Source of the DNA: Cephalotus follicularis
Lineage: Eukaryota; Streptophyta; Magnoliopsida; Oxalidales; Cephalotaceae
Direction: 5' to 3'
Assembly (NCBI GenBank): GCA_001972305.1
Contig: BDDD01001464.1
Location: 7,755-71,754 of the forward strand
DNA: 64,000 bases
The notes below the pieces were generated by a model. That model ran no database searches. It was not told where the DNA came from and saw only the letters and a list, made by a program, of their open reading frames with translations. The translations under genes and the position numbers were made by a program. Shown one piece after another: positions 10,613-23,085 of the stretch. Each line of letters starts with the position of its first letter. Position 1 is the first letter of the stretch.

Positions 10613-13600
10613 TCAAGCCTTGTGAGGTGGGCACTGATAACACTTGGTGAATACACCAAATGTATCAACTTGTCGTATGAAGTTAAGCATGCTTGCCCAT
10701 CCTCCAAACCCAAATCCGACAATTAATACCCATACCACAACAAAAGTGTTGATGGAGTACAAGCCAATCCAACCTCCAACGAATTTTGGTGGTCTCTCTA
10801 CTGCATTCTGTGACCCGACAAAGAAATATTTTTTAACAATAATGAAACCAATATGCAAATTGACATGTCGTAGACAGAGTTATTGTTGAGGTATTATCTG
10901 TATTAAGAGAGGTAAGTGTTTATGGCTTGTATCAAGTTTGGAATACTCCGCACTGTTGCCTCCAACTAGCACACTTATATTTATACTAGGGTTTCACCTT
11001 ATTACGGGTTCTAATCCAGATAGACCCAAGTCTTAGGTCTTCACTTATTGGGCTTATATTAAAACATATTGATTAGATACCCAAGTATCCAACAGTTATA
11101 TAAAAAAAATTCTAGTATTACAGTTGTATGAAATGGTAAGGCACATCTTTCATATATTTTTCATCACATATAATTGTTGAAGACGTTGTCTTATGAAATA
11201 AGAAAAAGTATTTTATGTGTAAATAATGTATGTGGAGAGTTACTTATCATTTCATACTACAATAATACTAAAAGTTTTCTCAATATATATATATTAAAAT
11301 ATATAACACTTATATAAGATGAGAGAGGCCTAAGAAAATACTATAATGATCACTACAAAAAAAATTAAGTATCAGCGACAGTCAAATTTTTTTCGTTGCG
11401 AAAAGTTTTTTGCAATGAAAACCATGTTAATGATTTCTTGTAGTGGATTAATGAGAAAGGGCTCTAACCTCTCTAGCCACTGCAGGAGCAAAAGTGACCA
11501 TGTGTGCTAACGCAGGAATGATGTAGACAGTGAAGCTGACTAGAAGAGATCCAACGGTAGAGTTGATAGGACCAAAGAATGGGAAGATGATAGCAAGGAA
11601 CCAAATGGGTATTACCACGGGGAGCCTAGTCAGTGCTCTCTTGAATATGCTCTTTGTGTCATGTACCCCAAGGAATTTCTCCCACACAAAGTACAAAGGA
11701 GTGCAAGCAAATCCAAATGTTATAAACTGCACCATCACAAACATTAAACCAAAATATATTACTTCATAAGTTGATTATGAGGTTCAGATTTAATAGATCA
11801 ACATCAATAACAGGCAATTTGAATATCATTGACATAGTTTTCTGGTTGCAAAAACTTTTCCGCAACTAAAAAATGCGACAAAAGAAAATTTTGCAATGCC
11901 AAACTGATAAATGATTATATTGACCTGATGAATAAGCATGAGAACAACTGCAGTATCTCTGAATCGAGTCCTTGGTAGCAATGCTAAAGCATTGGAATGA
12001 GTGAGAAGCAAGTCACCAAAAGCCCGATATACAGCAGAAGCTGATGGTAGTGTTAGGGTTAACACATAGAGTGTTGCCACTAAGTATATCAGCTTGAACT
12101 TCTGTGGCTTCCACATTGCATGCATGATCTCCCTGAGCATAAATTCCATCAATCAAAATCTAGAACATTAATACCACAAACATAGAACCATTAGGCTTGT
12201 ATCGTGACCGTAGTTATTAAACTCAGACCGAACTGACCTGTCCAACCTATGAACCGGTAAACTAATCAACGAATTGGTCCAAGTCAAGCATTGAAACGTT
12301 TTTGCAATTGACCCGGTGTTGACTCAATTAATTCTGTCGATCAGACCGGTGACCCAAGGTCGACCCCGCCCTATAATTTGGTCTGAATCATACCAAATAG
12401 GCCAAGCCAAAAAAAATTTTATTTTTTATTTTTACAGATTGACCAATTGATTCATCGATTGGACCATTGACCCAAAGCCTTAACCGAGTCAAAGACTGGT
12501 CCGATTCTGATAACTATGACTAATACAATATGTATACATGTGTGAGTATATACTATATACCCAAGAAGTATAGATATTTATCATATTTGTATTTTAATCC
12601 TTACACTGTGACAGCATGACCACCAAAAGTATAGAGAATGTTAGTGGCTCCAGTGAAGTAGAGAACCATTGTTATTGGGGCGGAGTGCTTAACTCCCTCA
12701 ACCTTAAAATAAAATAAGAGGGAAATTAAAAACAAAAAGAAATAAAAAATAAATTATATTGAAAGGAGATATATTACAAAAATTAGACCACAATATTTTA
12801 CAATAATTTAAGCAATGTGATGATCAATAAAGAAGTATCATAATTTATATATTTTATACCTGTCCATGGATAAGGGAAGCAATGGTTAGATACCATGCAG
12901 TGTAAGTAGTCATCAAAAGACCCAGAAAAGACCAAATTCTATAATTATGGAATGAAGGGATAAATACGGTTGCTGCACAACAAGCACCAAAGATGTAGGT
13001 CCATGTTCTCTTGTCGAGATTGTCGTTTATGTAGTATATGTTGCTGCATTATTAAATAAAATTATGTGGGTGGCCAAAACATATGGTTACAATGTAAACC
13101 AAATGAACCACAAAAGTATAGAAAAGAATTAGTTGTATAATAATCACCTTGCACATGCAATTAACTGAATCACAGATCCAAATAATAGAAAAGTGCAATT
13201 AAAAAATAGTCCTGTATTCCTCCAGTGTTTACCCAACAAACCATCCAGTACTTCAAACCACTGCACACAATTAAACATGAAGGGAATTATAAGAAATTTA
13301 GAACATGCAAGTTTTTTTGGGTACTTAGTGTAGAGAAAAGGGTCATTCCGGTTCCCAGTGCTATGTTAAAGGCACAATTAAGTAATATACTTAATAGAAA
13401 CTATAGAACTAGAGAACTGGAGAGACTCCTTACTCTCCTCTTGTATTACCATGTGGACATTTTGAAGGTGATATAATTTTTCGTTAACAAAAAATTGTTT
13501 GTCTTTTCATTGAGCTTGCTTAGTATGAGAAATGATCTTAATTTTATAGGTGATATATGATTAATAACCAACCTTAATAGTTAACATAATTTTTTTATAA

Positions 13601-14087
13601 AAAAAAAAAAAACATACCTGAATTACATGGTTCCTAAAATCAACCTTTTCTCTCTCCTTTCTAGTTCTGTACTCAACATAAAGTACACTTATGAGGTAAG
13701 CAGTCCAACTTCCCATCAAACCATAAAAAAGTTGAAACATAATCCCAGATAGCATCCCAAGTTGTGAAAATGAGTATGGCAGTGTAAGTAGCACTTGTGC
13801 AACCTACAATTAATTCACCAAAACCAATATAACAACCATGCATTGTAACCAATACCAATAACACACAAAACTCAACATAAAGAACTAAAAAATGAAACGA
13901 AAAGATGCTAAGTGTCATCATGAACAAGTGCCTGATTAGAAGCACAGCTAAACCATGCATCATAGACCGAGCCACCGTGCCAAAGAAGGTTTGATATTTT
14001 TCTCTTATCCCCCTTTGTATGGCCTTCTTCTCTCTCCATTTCGACATAGTTTCCGGCAATGATAGTCTCAACCTTCTCTGAAGCCAT
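10613..14087 (-). CDS. LAX3: Auxin influx carrier, AUX1/LAX family (LAX3-like), 8 exons
   Basis: Plasma-membrane proton/auxin symporter of the amino-acid/auxin permease family. Exons (minus strand): 14087-13932, 13803-13618, 13260-13148, 13043-12860, 12702-12605, 12132-11925, 11726-11469, 10807-10613. They join in frame to 465 residues, close to the roughly 470 expected. The N-terminus MASEKVETIIAGNYVEMERE is of LAX3 type. Family blocks are intact: WHGGSVYDAWFSCASNQ, LLTLPYSFSQLGMLSG, WTYIFGACCAA, FGGHAVTVEIMHAMWKPQKF, PFFGPINSTVGSLL, and the C-terminal FGFGGWASM followed by FTKCYQCPPHKA. Intron 1 starts GC (CAG|GCACTT) instead of GT; the other introns are GT-AG. Intron 5 holds a MITE; intron 7 holds a CACTA MITE and a solo LTR. 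No lesion was seen, so it is probably functional. The paralogue assignment rests on recall of the N-terminus and could be another LAX member. Confidence 0.93.
10884..11094 (-). mobile_element. Solo short LTR in LAX intron 7
   Basis: On the minus strand it starts TGTTGGATACTTGG and ends ACCTCAACA (211 bp). It is flanked by the perfect 5-bp duplication GTTAT (10879-10883 and 11095-11099). A TATA-like box (GTATAAATATAAG) lies inside. A close relative stands at 61953-62180. The short length fits a small Copia or TRIM element. Confidence 0.8.
11351..11445. mobile_element. CACTA-type MITE in LAX intron 7
   Basis: 95 bp, with CACTACAAAAAAA at one end and TTTCTTGTAGTG at the other, flanked by the 3-bp duplication GAT on both sides (11348-11350, 11446-11448). 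CACTACAA termini with 3-bp duplications are diagnostic of En/Spm (CACTA) elements. There is no coding capacity. Confidence 0.8.
12211..12516. mobile_element. MITE-like element in LAX intron 5
   Basis: Imperfect terminal inverted repeats: TAGTTATTAAACTCAGACC at the left, and at the right GGTCCGATTCTGATAACTA, whose complement reads TAGTTATCAGAATCGGACC. The interior repeats words such as GACCGGT and TGACCCA. Target duplication is unclear (TGAC adjoins both ends), so the superfamily is not assigned. Confidence 0.5.
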
Positions 14088-17000
14088 TGTTATAAGCCTT
14101 AGTGGAGCAATGAACTCATTAGTAAGTATGCCTATAAATAGATGAACTACTCAGTGCTTTCTTTTTCTTTCTACTTCGAGCAATAATTGAGTAACCCAAG
14201 TGGCTGGGACCTAGTTATCTCACCCTTAAGAATGTGATTGGATGTATATCAATGCAAAATCATATATAATGAATAACTTAAGATTGATTTATCTATCAAA
14301 TTTATCATTCCCTGTTTATTATTATCAGGTAGCTTATACTGATAAAAAATAAAGCAATTTTAATCCAATAGTTTGATTTTATTTTTAAATATATATGATG
14401 ATCATTTATGTCACTTTAATCCAATCGAATGTCTATAAATAATTGATCGAGTAAGTAACTATACTGTATGGAAAAAAAACTCTGTAACGGTTGACATTGT
14501 CAAATATATAAACGAATAGGAAAGATCCATTGCCACTTGATCACTCAATCTTATACCACTCAATGGATTATCATCTAAGGGTCTTGAAACGTGTTTATTG
14601 TTGTAGAGAAAAAGTAAAAAATTTGAAGTCTAGGCATTTAATTAATGACTCACGTGTCGTGTACATGAACATTTTTAATAGACTTTGGGTTTATTTGGTA
14701 CGTTGTGTCAAAAGTGCTGTGAAAGTATGTTCTGCCAAAACACTTTTCTAACCAATACATTAGGATCCAACTCAAAAGTGTTTTTCTTTTACCCAAACTC
14801 AATTGAATTCTTATTTACCAAACACCAGATGAAAATTATTTTTACCAAAATTCAGTTGGGATTTGATTTACCAAATACTAAGTGATTTTGCTTTTGGTCC
14901 AAAAAGTTATTTTAACAACATAAAAACAGCATCAAAGGAACACTTTGTCATTGATCGAGAAATTTTATTTCACTTTTGTAAATTTAGAGAGCAAAGATAT
15001 TACAACAATATGATTATTCATAATCTATCGTGAAGATGTTATAATAGTTTTTTTCTTTGATATTAGTGAGGGAAGAAAATATGAGGCTAATCTCACTCAA
15101 TGTTATAGACTACTAGATATTAACAAAACTAATACAATGGTTTAGAAGAAGGTAAAAATGAAATTAACCCTAATATTTAGGTTTCCTTTTTCTTGGGCTT
15201 ATCACAGATGGTTATGGACTTATGGTCCGGGCTCTCACGTAGTGCACGAGCGGGGTGACCCACAGTGGGACACTTTTTTAAAAAGCCCATGTGTATACTG
15301 ATTGACCATGAATAGTTTTTAGAATCAATAAAAAAGTAGGGGGTGGTGGGTGTGAGTTTTAGGGTTTAGTTAATTGATGGGGTGAATGATTGCTCTTAAT
15401 GTGGGGCTTCGTGCTAAACATGATTAGTAACACTCGTGTGCCAACTGGCTTTACAAAAGAGTTGATGCCTTTTATCTTTTTAAATTTTGTGTGTAGTGAA
15501 ATTTGATAAAGCATTTTATCTTGTTTATGTCTTTGCCTTCCCTTTGGCCCATAATCGGAAAAGATATTCCATCTCACGGGGTCTGTACTCATTTTTGTGA
15601 TACAATGAGTTATCTGTTACTGATATAAATTATCAATTATTTTGTTATATTGAATATATTTTTTTCATGACGGGACATCTCCTATTATGCTCTTTTATGC
15701 TTAACAATTAAATAACTACTTTTTGTAATTAATTACGAGCACAAGTTCAAGTCAAAAGTATATAATAGGGATGAATACATAATGTTTTTGATCATTCTTA
15801 TTAACAAATGAGAAATTAAATTAAAATAAGTTTTGTTAATAATTAAGATACTTGTTAAACACTTTTTCGATTGATCAGCTCTAATTACACTTGAGAATGA
15901 CCGTGATCCATTAGTTAAAATCAGATTAGGCAGCCGATAAGTATTGCATTTGGATGATTTTCCCATTATTTCCTAGTGAATGCAACTACATTTCAAGAAG
16001 AAATTAAACATGATATGCCTGCTGAATATGTGAGCATTTTGTATCCCCGTGAACTGATTTTCATCATATTTCCATTAACAGTAGAATCTCTATTAGGGTT
16101 CACTTTTTATCCTTTGCTTCACTTGTTTTATTTAACTTGGTAACTTCTAATAGCCAGACAACTACTCCGATAGTATTTTACGCATCATGACTAATGGTGT
16201 TCGTGGTATGTATGTTCAGTTTTGACAATTGCGAAATGTGTTTGCTGGTCATTGTTGATGGAAGGTATCCATGCAGTTTGCAATATATAAACAACACGCT
16301 TATGTTTATTATAAATTCTTGTTTTCATTAAATTGTTTCCTATTTTCGGCAAATTGGAGTCGGAATATCCTGCAAAAGAGAGAGAAACAACTATTGAACT
16401 AATCAGCTTCACCAGATTGAACTCTTGACATATCTGAACTGTTTTTCAAAGATTCTGTTCCCATGAGTGTTTGACTAGTTTTTCTTGATGTAGAATGTCA
16501 ATTAGTATGAAAGCTATGTGAACATTTCTCTATCACTTAACTTTGATAAACGCCCCAACTCTGGTGGATTGCCGATAAAGACAGCCACATAAATGTTTAC
16601 TTGTCTTTGTAGCTTGTACCACATTTTTTAGTGAGAAAAACTTTATACAATATGAATATATTATTAGTTCTTCATTTTGGTTCCCATAGAAAAGTAAAAA
16701 GTAAAAGAGAAGGCATTTCCTTTCATTTTGATATCCAACCATGTGGTGAATCAGTCATGAATTGGGTTAAAAATTGAAGATAACAGACCAAAGATCTCTG
16801 TTTAACTTCACTATGCATCGTAATGGAGGTGAGATTTGAAGAAATTGATAGATGTTGCACATATAAGAGTTAAAGCAAGAGTAATATATCCATTTCTATT
16901 ATTGACTGTTCTTATTATAGGAAACCTCTTCCATCGCTAAATAATAAAAATTAAAAAGATGTTATTATCGGTATTAACTCTTTGTAGGGTAAAAGAAAAG

Positions 17001-17250
17001 TACGATTTCATAAGATTATAAAATTGTTGATTACAAATATATATATCCCATTTTCACATGATCAAACGCAAGGATTCGCTCTAAAATCTACGGATTCCGA
17101 ACAACTAGAAAGCCTACTATGACGGAGAGGATAAGGAAGAAAACAGTAGTCATGAGGACCCCGCTTTCCGCTCTTGTTTAGACAGTTTTACTCTTCTCTG
17201 ATGATGAAATAGATGCAAAAGAGAAAGGGACTACCACGTCCCAAACGGAT
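14088..17250. other. Gene-free spacer upstream of LAX
   Basis: About 3 kb with no supportable gene. The first few hundred bases should hold the LAX promoter. Bases 14685-14900 are a repetitive-looking tract (TTTACCAAA/CCAAAACACTTTT words) resembling diverged MITE sequence, without fixable ends. Confidence 0.4.
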
Positions 17251-17254
17251 TTAG

Positions 17255-18480
17255 TGATTAGTGAAGGGGCTTCACTTCTGCTTCCAAGACTTTTGAGGCA
17301 TCAGATGGAGTTTCCATGGACATCAACTCGACACAATGGTCTTTTAGAACCTAATGTGTGTCATGTAATTATCAGAAATAGAGGGAAATTTATCTTTAAT
17401 ATTCTGTTCCAAAGGAAAAAGCTAAAAGATTTGGAAATAAAATCTCAATACTGACCTCAACTGTCTCAAATGATTGTAAATAATCATAGATACATGTACC
17501 AGCCAGCCAAGGAACAAAGACTCTCCGAGGAAATGAAAGATAGCAAGTTTTTCTGATGACAATTAAGAGAAATAAATTTGCTCAGTATCCACCAGGTTTC
17601 AGTAATAGGTAAAGGAAAGATACACCAACTTCCAAACTTAAAGCTTCACAGAAAGAAATAGCATTTTGGGGACAAGAAAGCAAAGAATGCAATATGAGTA
17701 TCTTATCCAAAAAAACAATGAAAACAGTAAAGCATTAACAGTAGTGAAAAATCATACTGGCCAAAGCACAAAGGGGGCTTCTAAGATCGGATTCAAGCTG
17801 AGAGGAGCGCAACAGAAACGGGTAACGAAATAAAAGATGGAGAAGCGCACCAAAATGGGGAAGGAACAATATATTCGCGGTTCTCTCATCTACAGCAAAC
17901 CAACCTAGCACACCTTAATTCATGCAAGACAAAACGGGAAACATTTTGTCCACATGATATTTCATTGTTCGCTTCCCTGCTACCTAGAATTAAGAACATC
18001 TGCTTCATCACATATAACATTCAATCTGCTGTGCAGACTCCTAATAAGATCATCCAAAACACATTAAAGCAATCCATATTGCACAGAATATAAGCAGCAA
18101 TAATAAAATTCAATGAAAGAAAACTAGTAGAATCTTGATAAATCTAGCTTTATGCATTGGTAATAGATAAACAAAAAGTACACTTCTAATATTGAAATAT
18201 TGGAATGCCTACCAAATGTCCATCAATCATGGCCTTCGCACCTTTGAGCTCTTTTCCATGTGCTGAAATTCCACGACAAAGAATGTCTCCAAGTGTTTGG
18301 CCATTTAACGCACTATCATAATTTATGGAAACAAATCCCATGAGACACAATCGGACAACATAAATTTTGTGCTAGAATGTTCTCATAAGTATCAATACAA
18401 GCAAGGATGTTAATTGATGTTTCAGGTAAAACTTGCAAAATATTCACAAAATCACTACCCTAAGTCACAGAGAACAATTT
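17255..18480 (-). pseudogene. Unrecognised exon-like frames, minus strand
   Basis: Separate minus-strand segments have protein-like composition but do not form one intact frame. 18470-18325 encodes a run including ILQVLPETSINILACI. 18365-18207, in another frame, encodes GQTLGDILCRGISAHGKELK and ends at a possible GT donor. About 17550-17470 encodes LAIFHFLGESLFLGWL. 17335-17255 ends ASKVLEAEVKPLH then a stop. I do not recognise the family. Frame changes inside the best segment suggest a decayed gene; alternatively some of these frames are chance. Confidence 0.3.
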
Positions 18481-20690
18481 ACTTGGTAAAGAAGCAAGGC
18501 TCAACTCCACCCAACATATAATTCATTTATAGTGAAGAAAATTATAAGTCAAAAGATTTTGTAGATTAACTTAACAAAATTTTCAAGTAGGATTCTATTT
18601 AAACTCCATCTATTATTATTATTGTTATTATTATTATTATTATTGGCTAATGATCAATTCAATATTCACTTTGAAATTGAATATTGTTGTGCCCTTATTT
18701 CTGAGTAGGGAGGACCCTAAATTAAGAGATCTAGCAAAAAACCTACAATATTATATATGAAAGTAGAATTGGTAGTTGCAAACTAACAAGATTATATATG
18801 GATGAAAGTTTAATGTAATGGTTCAGGGGAAAGTTTACATTTGCTTTTGCAGCCAGGCCATATATGTTTACATTTGCTTTTCTATAACAAGATTATTGGA
18901 AATAAACCATGTATGTTTTGGGAGTAGAGAAATTTTTGATCTCATACCATATTTGAGGGAGATGTCTTTTGTTTTGAGATATATTTGAGCTAAGCAATGA
19001 TTTGAGGTCGCCAACCTTCAAGTGTATTTTGTGTCGTCACGTTGCTAAAGTGCATGCCTGGTGATAACCTAATTCCAAATGTGGCTATCAGTTTTTTTAT
19101 ATTATTTATCTATGTGGTCAGAAAATTGAAACGAATACACATAAGCCATTAGAGACAGCTCATTTATATATATACCATCATCCTTGACATGTATCGTCCA
19201 AGGCAACTCACTCTACGCCATCTCCTAACTCTAAGCTTCCTCTCCAACTTGATATCAAACCGATCGTATAAGCCCCATTGCTCTTCAATCTCTTGCCTAG
19301 TGCTGGTTGCTACCTTTTACATATTTATCATTTGATACCTGTATATCCATAAAAAAAAAAACTACAGAAACCCAGGTTAGTAGATTTATGTTTACTCCCC
19401 TGCAAAACGTTCCTCTTTTGAATCTTTAGAAAGTGTCAGGGGAGGTAATTGGTGGAATAAATTTGAATAATGGCCCGGGGAAGGGAAGATTCACTGTATG
19501 GCTTGCATATTCTCAAACAAATATCCATTCTTCCATATTATCTAGCTTAAACCTCAACCTTTCTTTACCCTATAAACATTGCCAACAACACCCATTAATA
19601 TCGAAGGATCTTATTCATCTCCCAAAGAATTTCATTTAAATGTCTTCTCCATGGTACCCCTATATATCTCAAAAGATCAAAGTCTCCATGAGCTGGATGA
19701 AATGCTTTTCACTAATCTCCTAGTTTCTGCCAATCTATTGTAAGTAAAATTTCTTCTCTGAAACATCTCTCCATATTCATTGATGCTTATGAGATAATCA
19801 ATTTACATTCATCATATGTACTGTTTTCTACCTAAACACTATCCCTACCTCATTGACTGTGTTATGCACCTCTGTCAACTGAATTTTCCGACAAGCTAGG
19901 AAATCTCTCACCACATTCATTGATTTTTATCATTTATATAATCAATTTTCATTCATCACACGTACATCATCAATTATGCACCTCTATCAACTGGAGTCTA
20001 CTAAGAAACCATATAAATGAGCAATTGTGATAATATCATTATTAATCTCTTTAAATTTAGAACTAATCTCTTCCAAGCTCATCTTTTATTGCCAATATCA
20101 ACTCCCAAAACATAATTTCCAATTTAGAGATGGACACATAAAGTTTTGTAACTTTCCTCTCTTCATATTAACTTTCTTTTGTTAAGTCCTCCAATTATAT
20201 CATTTATCATCTCTATAATTTAAACAGACCTGTCACTATCATTAAACTTCTTGCTGCATCAATATCTAGAACCTAGATTTTATCAAGTCATCAAAGATTC
20301 CAGCATTCGTGATCAAAACATCCCACTCTTATTGAGGTACTCGTATCTTGGATCAGCCCTATCAAAAGGTAAATCTCACAAACTATTTCTTCTAGAAGTC
20401 CATAATCTCCACCTAGTCAAACTCCCAATCGCAAATACTTAGCAAAAAAAAACCACTTCTAACTCAACGATTTTTAATATAAACAAGAAATAGTAATTAT
20501 TTGAGTAATTATTTTATAAAAGAAGACATTGTGACATGTTAAGACGAGAGCACGACCTTTGTTTGCTCTAGTTTTGAAAAAAAAAATATGTTTTATTAAA
20601 AAAAACGAAAACTACATAATGACATGTTAAGAGCAATTTTATTTATATGAGACATGTGCATGACCTTTATTTTTTATATTATTGAAAAAA
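18481..20690. other. Gene-free spacer with a TTA microsatellite
   Basis: (TTA)n lies at about 18609-18645. Short protein-like frames at 19200-19330 (minus) and 20250-20440 were considered and not supported. Nothing else is recognisable. Confidence 0.4.
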
Positions 20691-20699
20691 GTTTTGTCC

Positions 20700-20957
20700 T
20701 AGTAACCCTTATCCCCCATCCCCAAATGGATTGATATAAGCCCCTTTGTCAATTAGACAGTGCTTCTGGCTTCTCTCCAAGTGGCAGCAACTGTTATCAA
20801 TATCAAGCATGCAAGTGTGTTCTGTCCAGTTTAAGAGGATCTGCTTGCATTTCTCACATAGGATGTGACATAAATTGTTGTAGACTAATGCGCTCAAGGA
20901 GGATCGAAACCAGGACGTCCGAGTTTACGGCTCGTCCCACTGACCGCATGAACCAAT
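20700..20957 (-). repeat. Second tRNA-derived SINE-like repeat
   Basis: On the minus strand the head reads GCGGTCAGTGGGACGAG (A-box-like, about 20946-20930) and, about 30 nt on, TCCTGGTTTCGATCC (B-box-like, 20914-20900). A unique body follows and ends in A/T-rich sequence near 20700. The head differs from the SINE at 795-957, so it is a different family. Confidence 0.45.
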
Positions 20958-20966
20958 GGATTTGAG

Positions 20967-22250
20967 ATGCTCAGACTTTCCGAAATATCAATCGCAGCCG
21001 TTCACCTTGCACTTAAAAGACCGGAACATGCAGCTGATATATTAAAATTGTCAACAAAGGGAGACTGCACCCTAGGGAATTGGCTTGATCCTGCACTGTG
21101 GTGGAGTTCCCCCCTTTTGTCCCTCCTTATGATGCCTGCATCTAATTGCGTTGCCTCTTTATTTATTCATTTATTTGCAAATATTTTCATTGAAGCTCAT
21201 ATTGGGTAGCCGCAACAGACACAGGATTTTATTTATTTTTTGGTAAAGTGAGAATCCAAAAGGCTCACTCACAACAACCAGTAGGGAACCACAACGGAAC
21301 AATAGCACTCTCATTGCCCCAAATTACGTTCTCCCCTGTCGAAATAGCAATAACGCAACCCACACGGGACAATCCGTTAAGCACTCGGTGTCTTGCTCAA
21401 ATCTTTAGTTTCTTCAGTCTTAAATCCCAAAACAAAGGATTGCAAAAAGCTTACTTCAGTTATGTCTCACACTTTGCTTCAACTGCATGCAGATAGTAAT
21501 CAACATGGACGTGAATACGTGTGCTTTTGTGTGTGAAATGTGAAGCCATACAAAGTCACCGACACTTGAAAACAAGTCATAATGCATACAAATGATACAA
21601 TGGGGCATGTTGTCAATCCCTCCGGTCTGGAAACTTCCTTCAAAAGATATGTTTTTATTTTCACAAAAATGTAGTACCTCATGAAAAAAAAATGAATGCT
21701 ATTTCTAACATCACTCCTTCATGAAAAATAAAAATGATCGATATTTTAGGTTTTTTCTTTCATATCGTTTTATTTTTTTGTTATATTTATATAATTTTTT
21801 TCGTAAAAATGAAAGTTGTCTTAATTGTTAGAAATATTTATTTTATTTTTTTCTCTTTGTTAACTATATTCAATTATTTAAAAACTCTCAAACGCTAATC
21901 AGAGAATGACCCAAAAAGATATTTCTTTTTGTTTTTGTTTATAATTATTAGTAAAGACATGCTCTAGCACTTAACATAATCACGACGCTTCTTTTTTTTT
22001 TTAGCTGTTTTTTATTATAAAAAAATAGTTAATGACTAATAAAGTTTTTTTTTTGTTTTATTAAAAAAGGAAAGAAATAGACAACTAACTTAATAACTAA
22101 AAACATGACAGAAATAAACCAAAAAAAAACTTTTTTTATTTTAAGACAGAAAAAAAAGCAACTTCATAATATTTTTTAAGAAAAAATTAGACCACTAACT
22201 TAATGAAAGAACAAGAAATTAAAAGAAACAATGACAGAGAGACTACTTAT
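20967..22250. other. Spacer with a possible retroelement tail
   Basis: The minus strand at 21275-21225 reads as a transcript end (TCTCACTTTACCAAAAAATAAATAAAATCC), which may be the A-rich tail of an old retroposon covering about 21225-21410. 21700-22200 is extremely AT-rich. There is no gene. Confidence 0.3.
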
Positions 22251-22258
22251 CTTAGACA

Positions 22259-22795
22259 CTATGCTGAACGACAACGTTTCCTCTTAACCCCGGCAACAGG
22301 TCTCTCAACCGCAACATCAGGTGTCTTAATTGGAGAAACAGGTGGAGTAAGTGTCGCCATAAATTTATCAATAAACTCACTTGCTCGTTCCCTAGCGCTT
22401 TGCGGGGGGCCAAGATTGGAACGGTCGCAATATGCCTTTAGCGTAGTAGGGTCACAGAGTACTGTCATGGCCTCGCAGACGAGACGAAAAGCCCCCCATG
22501 GCACCGTTCCCTCCACCACGTCTGGATGCACCAATGCTCCCGAGCGTCTGCAAGCATCGCGTATGACGCTTCGGGGTGCTCCGACGGGGATGTCGAGAAC
22601 GGAGTACCAGTTCGGTTCGCCCTGTTTATTTACAGGAGTTGATGCAGCCCAGTGGATCCGATAGGCCTCGATGATGTTATCAAGACCTAGATGCTCCGGA
22701 AACCACACATAGAGCATGCATGCATTATCGTATGCATCTCCGAACTTTTTTTCATTAAACAATCTCTCAGCCTCTTCAATAAAAAATGTGTCCAT
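22259..22795 (-). CDS. Small J-domain (DnaJ/Hsp40-type) protein, 178 aa
   Basis: The J domain is at about residues 61-125: NWYSVLDIPVGAPRSVIRDA, then HPD at 90-92, then AFRLVCEAMTVLCDP. HPD is the motif that stimulates Hsp70 ATPase. The preceding helix (EEAERLFNEKKFGDAYDNAC) matches the N-terminal segment of the plant J proteins that otherwise carry a C-terminal DUF3444, which is absent here. A basic KRKRCRSA tail could be a nuclear signal. The ATG at 22795 was chosen because it follows a good acceptor (TTTTTTTTAACAG, intron 22798-23025); the donor CAG|GTACTT at 23025 closes a short 5'UTR exon downstream of a TATA box at about 23075-23084. The longer upstream reading in frame would be intron. 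The frame is intact and the gene is probably expressed. The Hsp70 partner and compartment are unknown. Confidence 0.75.
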   Translation of the reverse strand: MDTFFIEEAERLFNEKKFGDAYDNACMLYVWFPEHLGLDNIIEAYRIHWAASTPVNKQGEPNWYSVLDIPVGAPRSVIRDACRRSGALVHPDVVEGTVPWGAFRLVCEAMTVLCDPTTLKAYCDRSNLGPPQSARERASEFIDKFMATLTPPVSPIKTPDVAVERPVAGVKRKRCRSA

Positions 22796-23085
22796 ATCTG
22801 TTAAAAAAAACATTAACCTATACAGAACTAGGAATAATAAAATCAAGTTAACGGTCAAAAATCAAATTATATTTAAGACCAACTCAATCATCATATTCAA
22901 ATAAAGATAAAATAAACAATCATAGGCGGAAAACCAAAAAAAAAAAAAGAAGAAGAAGAACAAGAATAGAAACAATAAAGAAAATAAAACAAGAAGGGAA
23001 AACAAGCAAAGAAAAAAAAAAGTACCTGAATTTGCCTCTGGCTTTTTGTGTGTCAGTAATGCAATGTATGCCTCCTATATATAAG
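22796..23085 (-). promoter_or_regulatory. Proximal promoter, 5'UTR exon and 5'UTR intron of the J-domain gene
   Basis: Reading minus: TATA box CTTATATATAGG (23085-23074), presumed start about 30 nt on, a short leader ending AATTCAG, donor GTACTT at 23025, a pyrimidine-rich intron, and acceptor AACAG at 22800-22798, two bases before the ATG. Confidence 0.6.

Noticed and set aside
14685..14900. MITE with GGGTTTATTTGG end upstream of LAX
   Set aside because: No complementary second end and no target duplication could be located.
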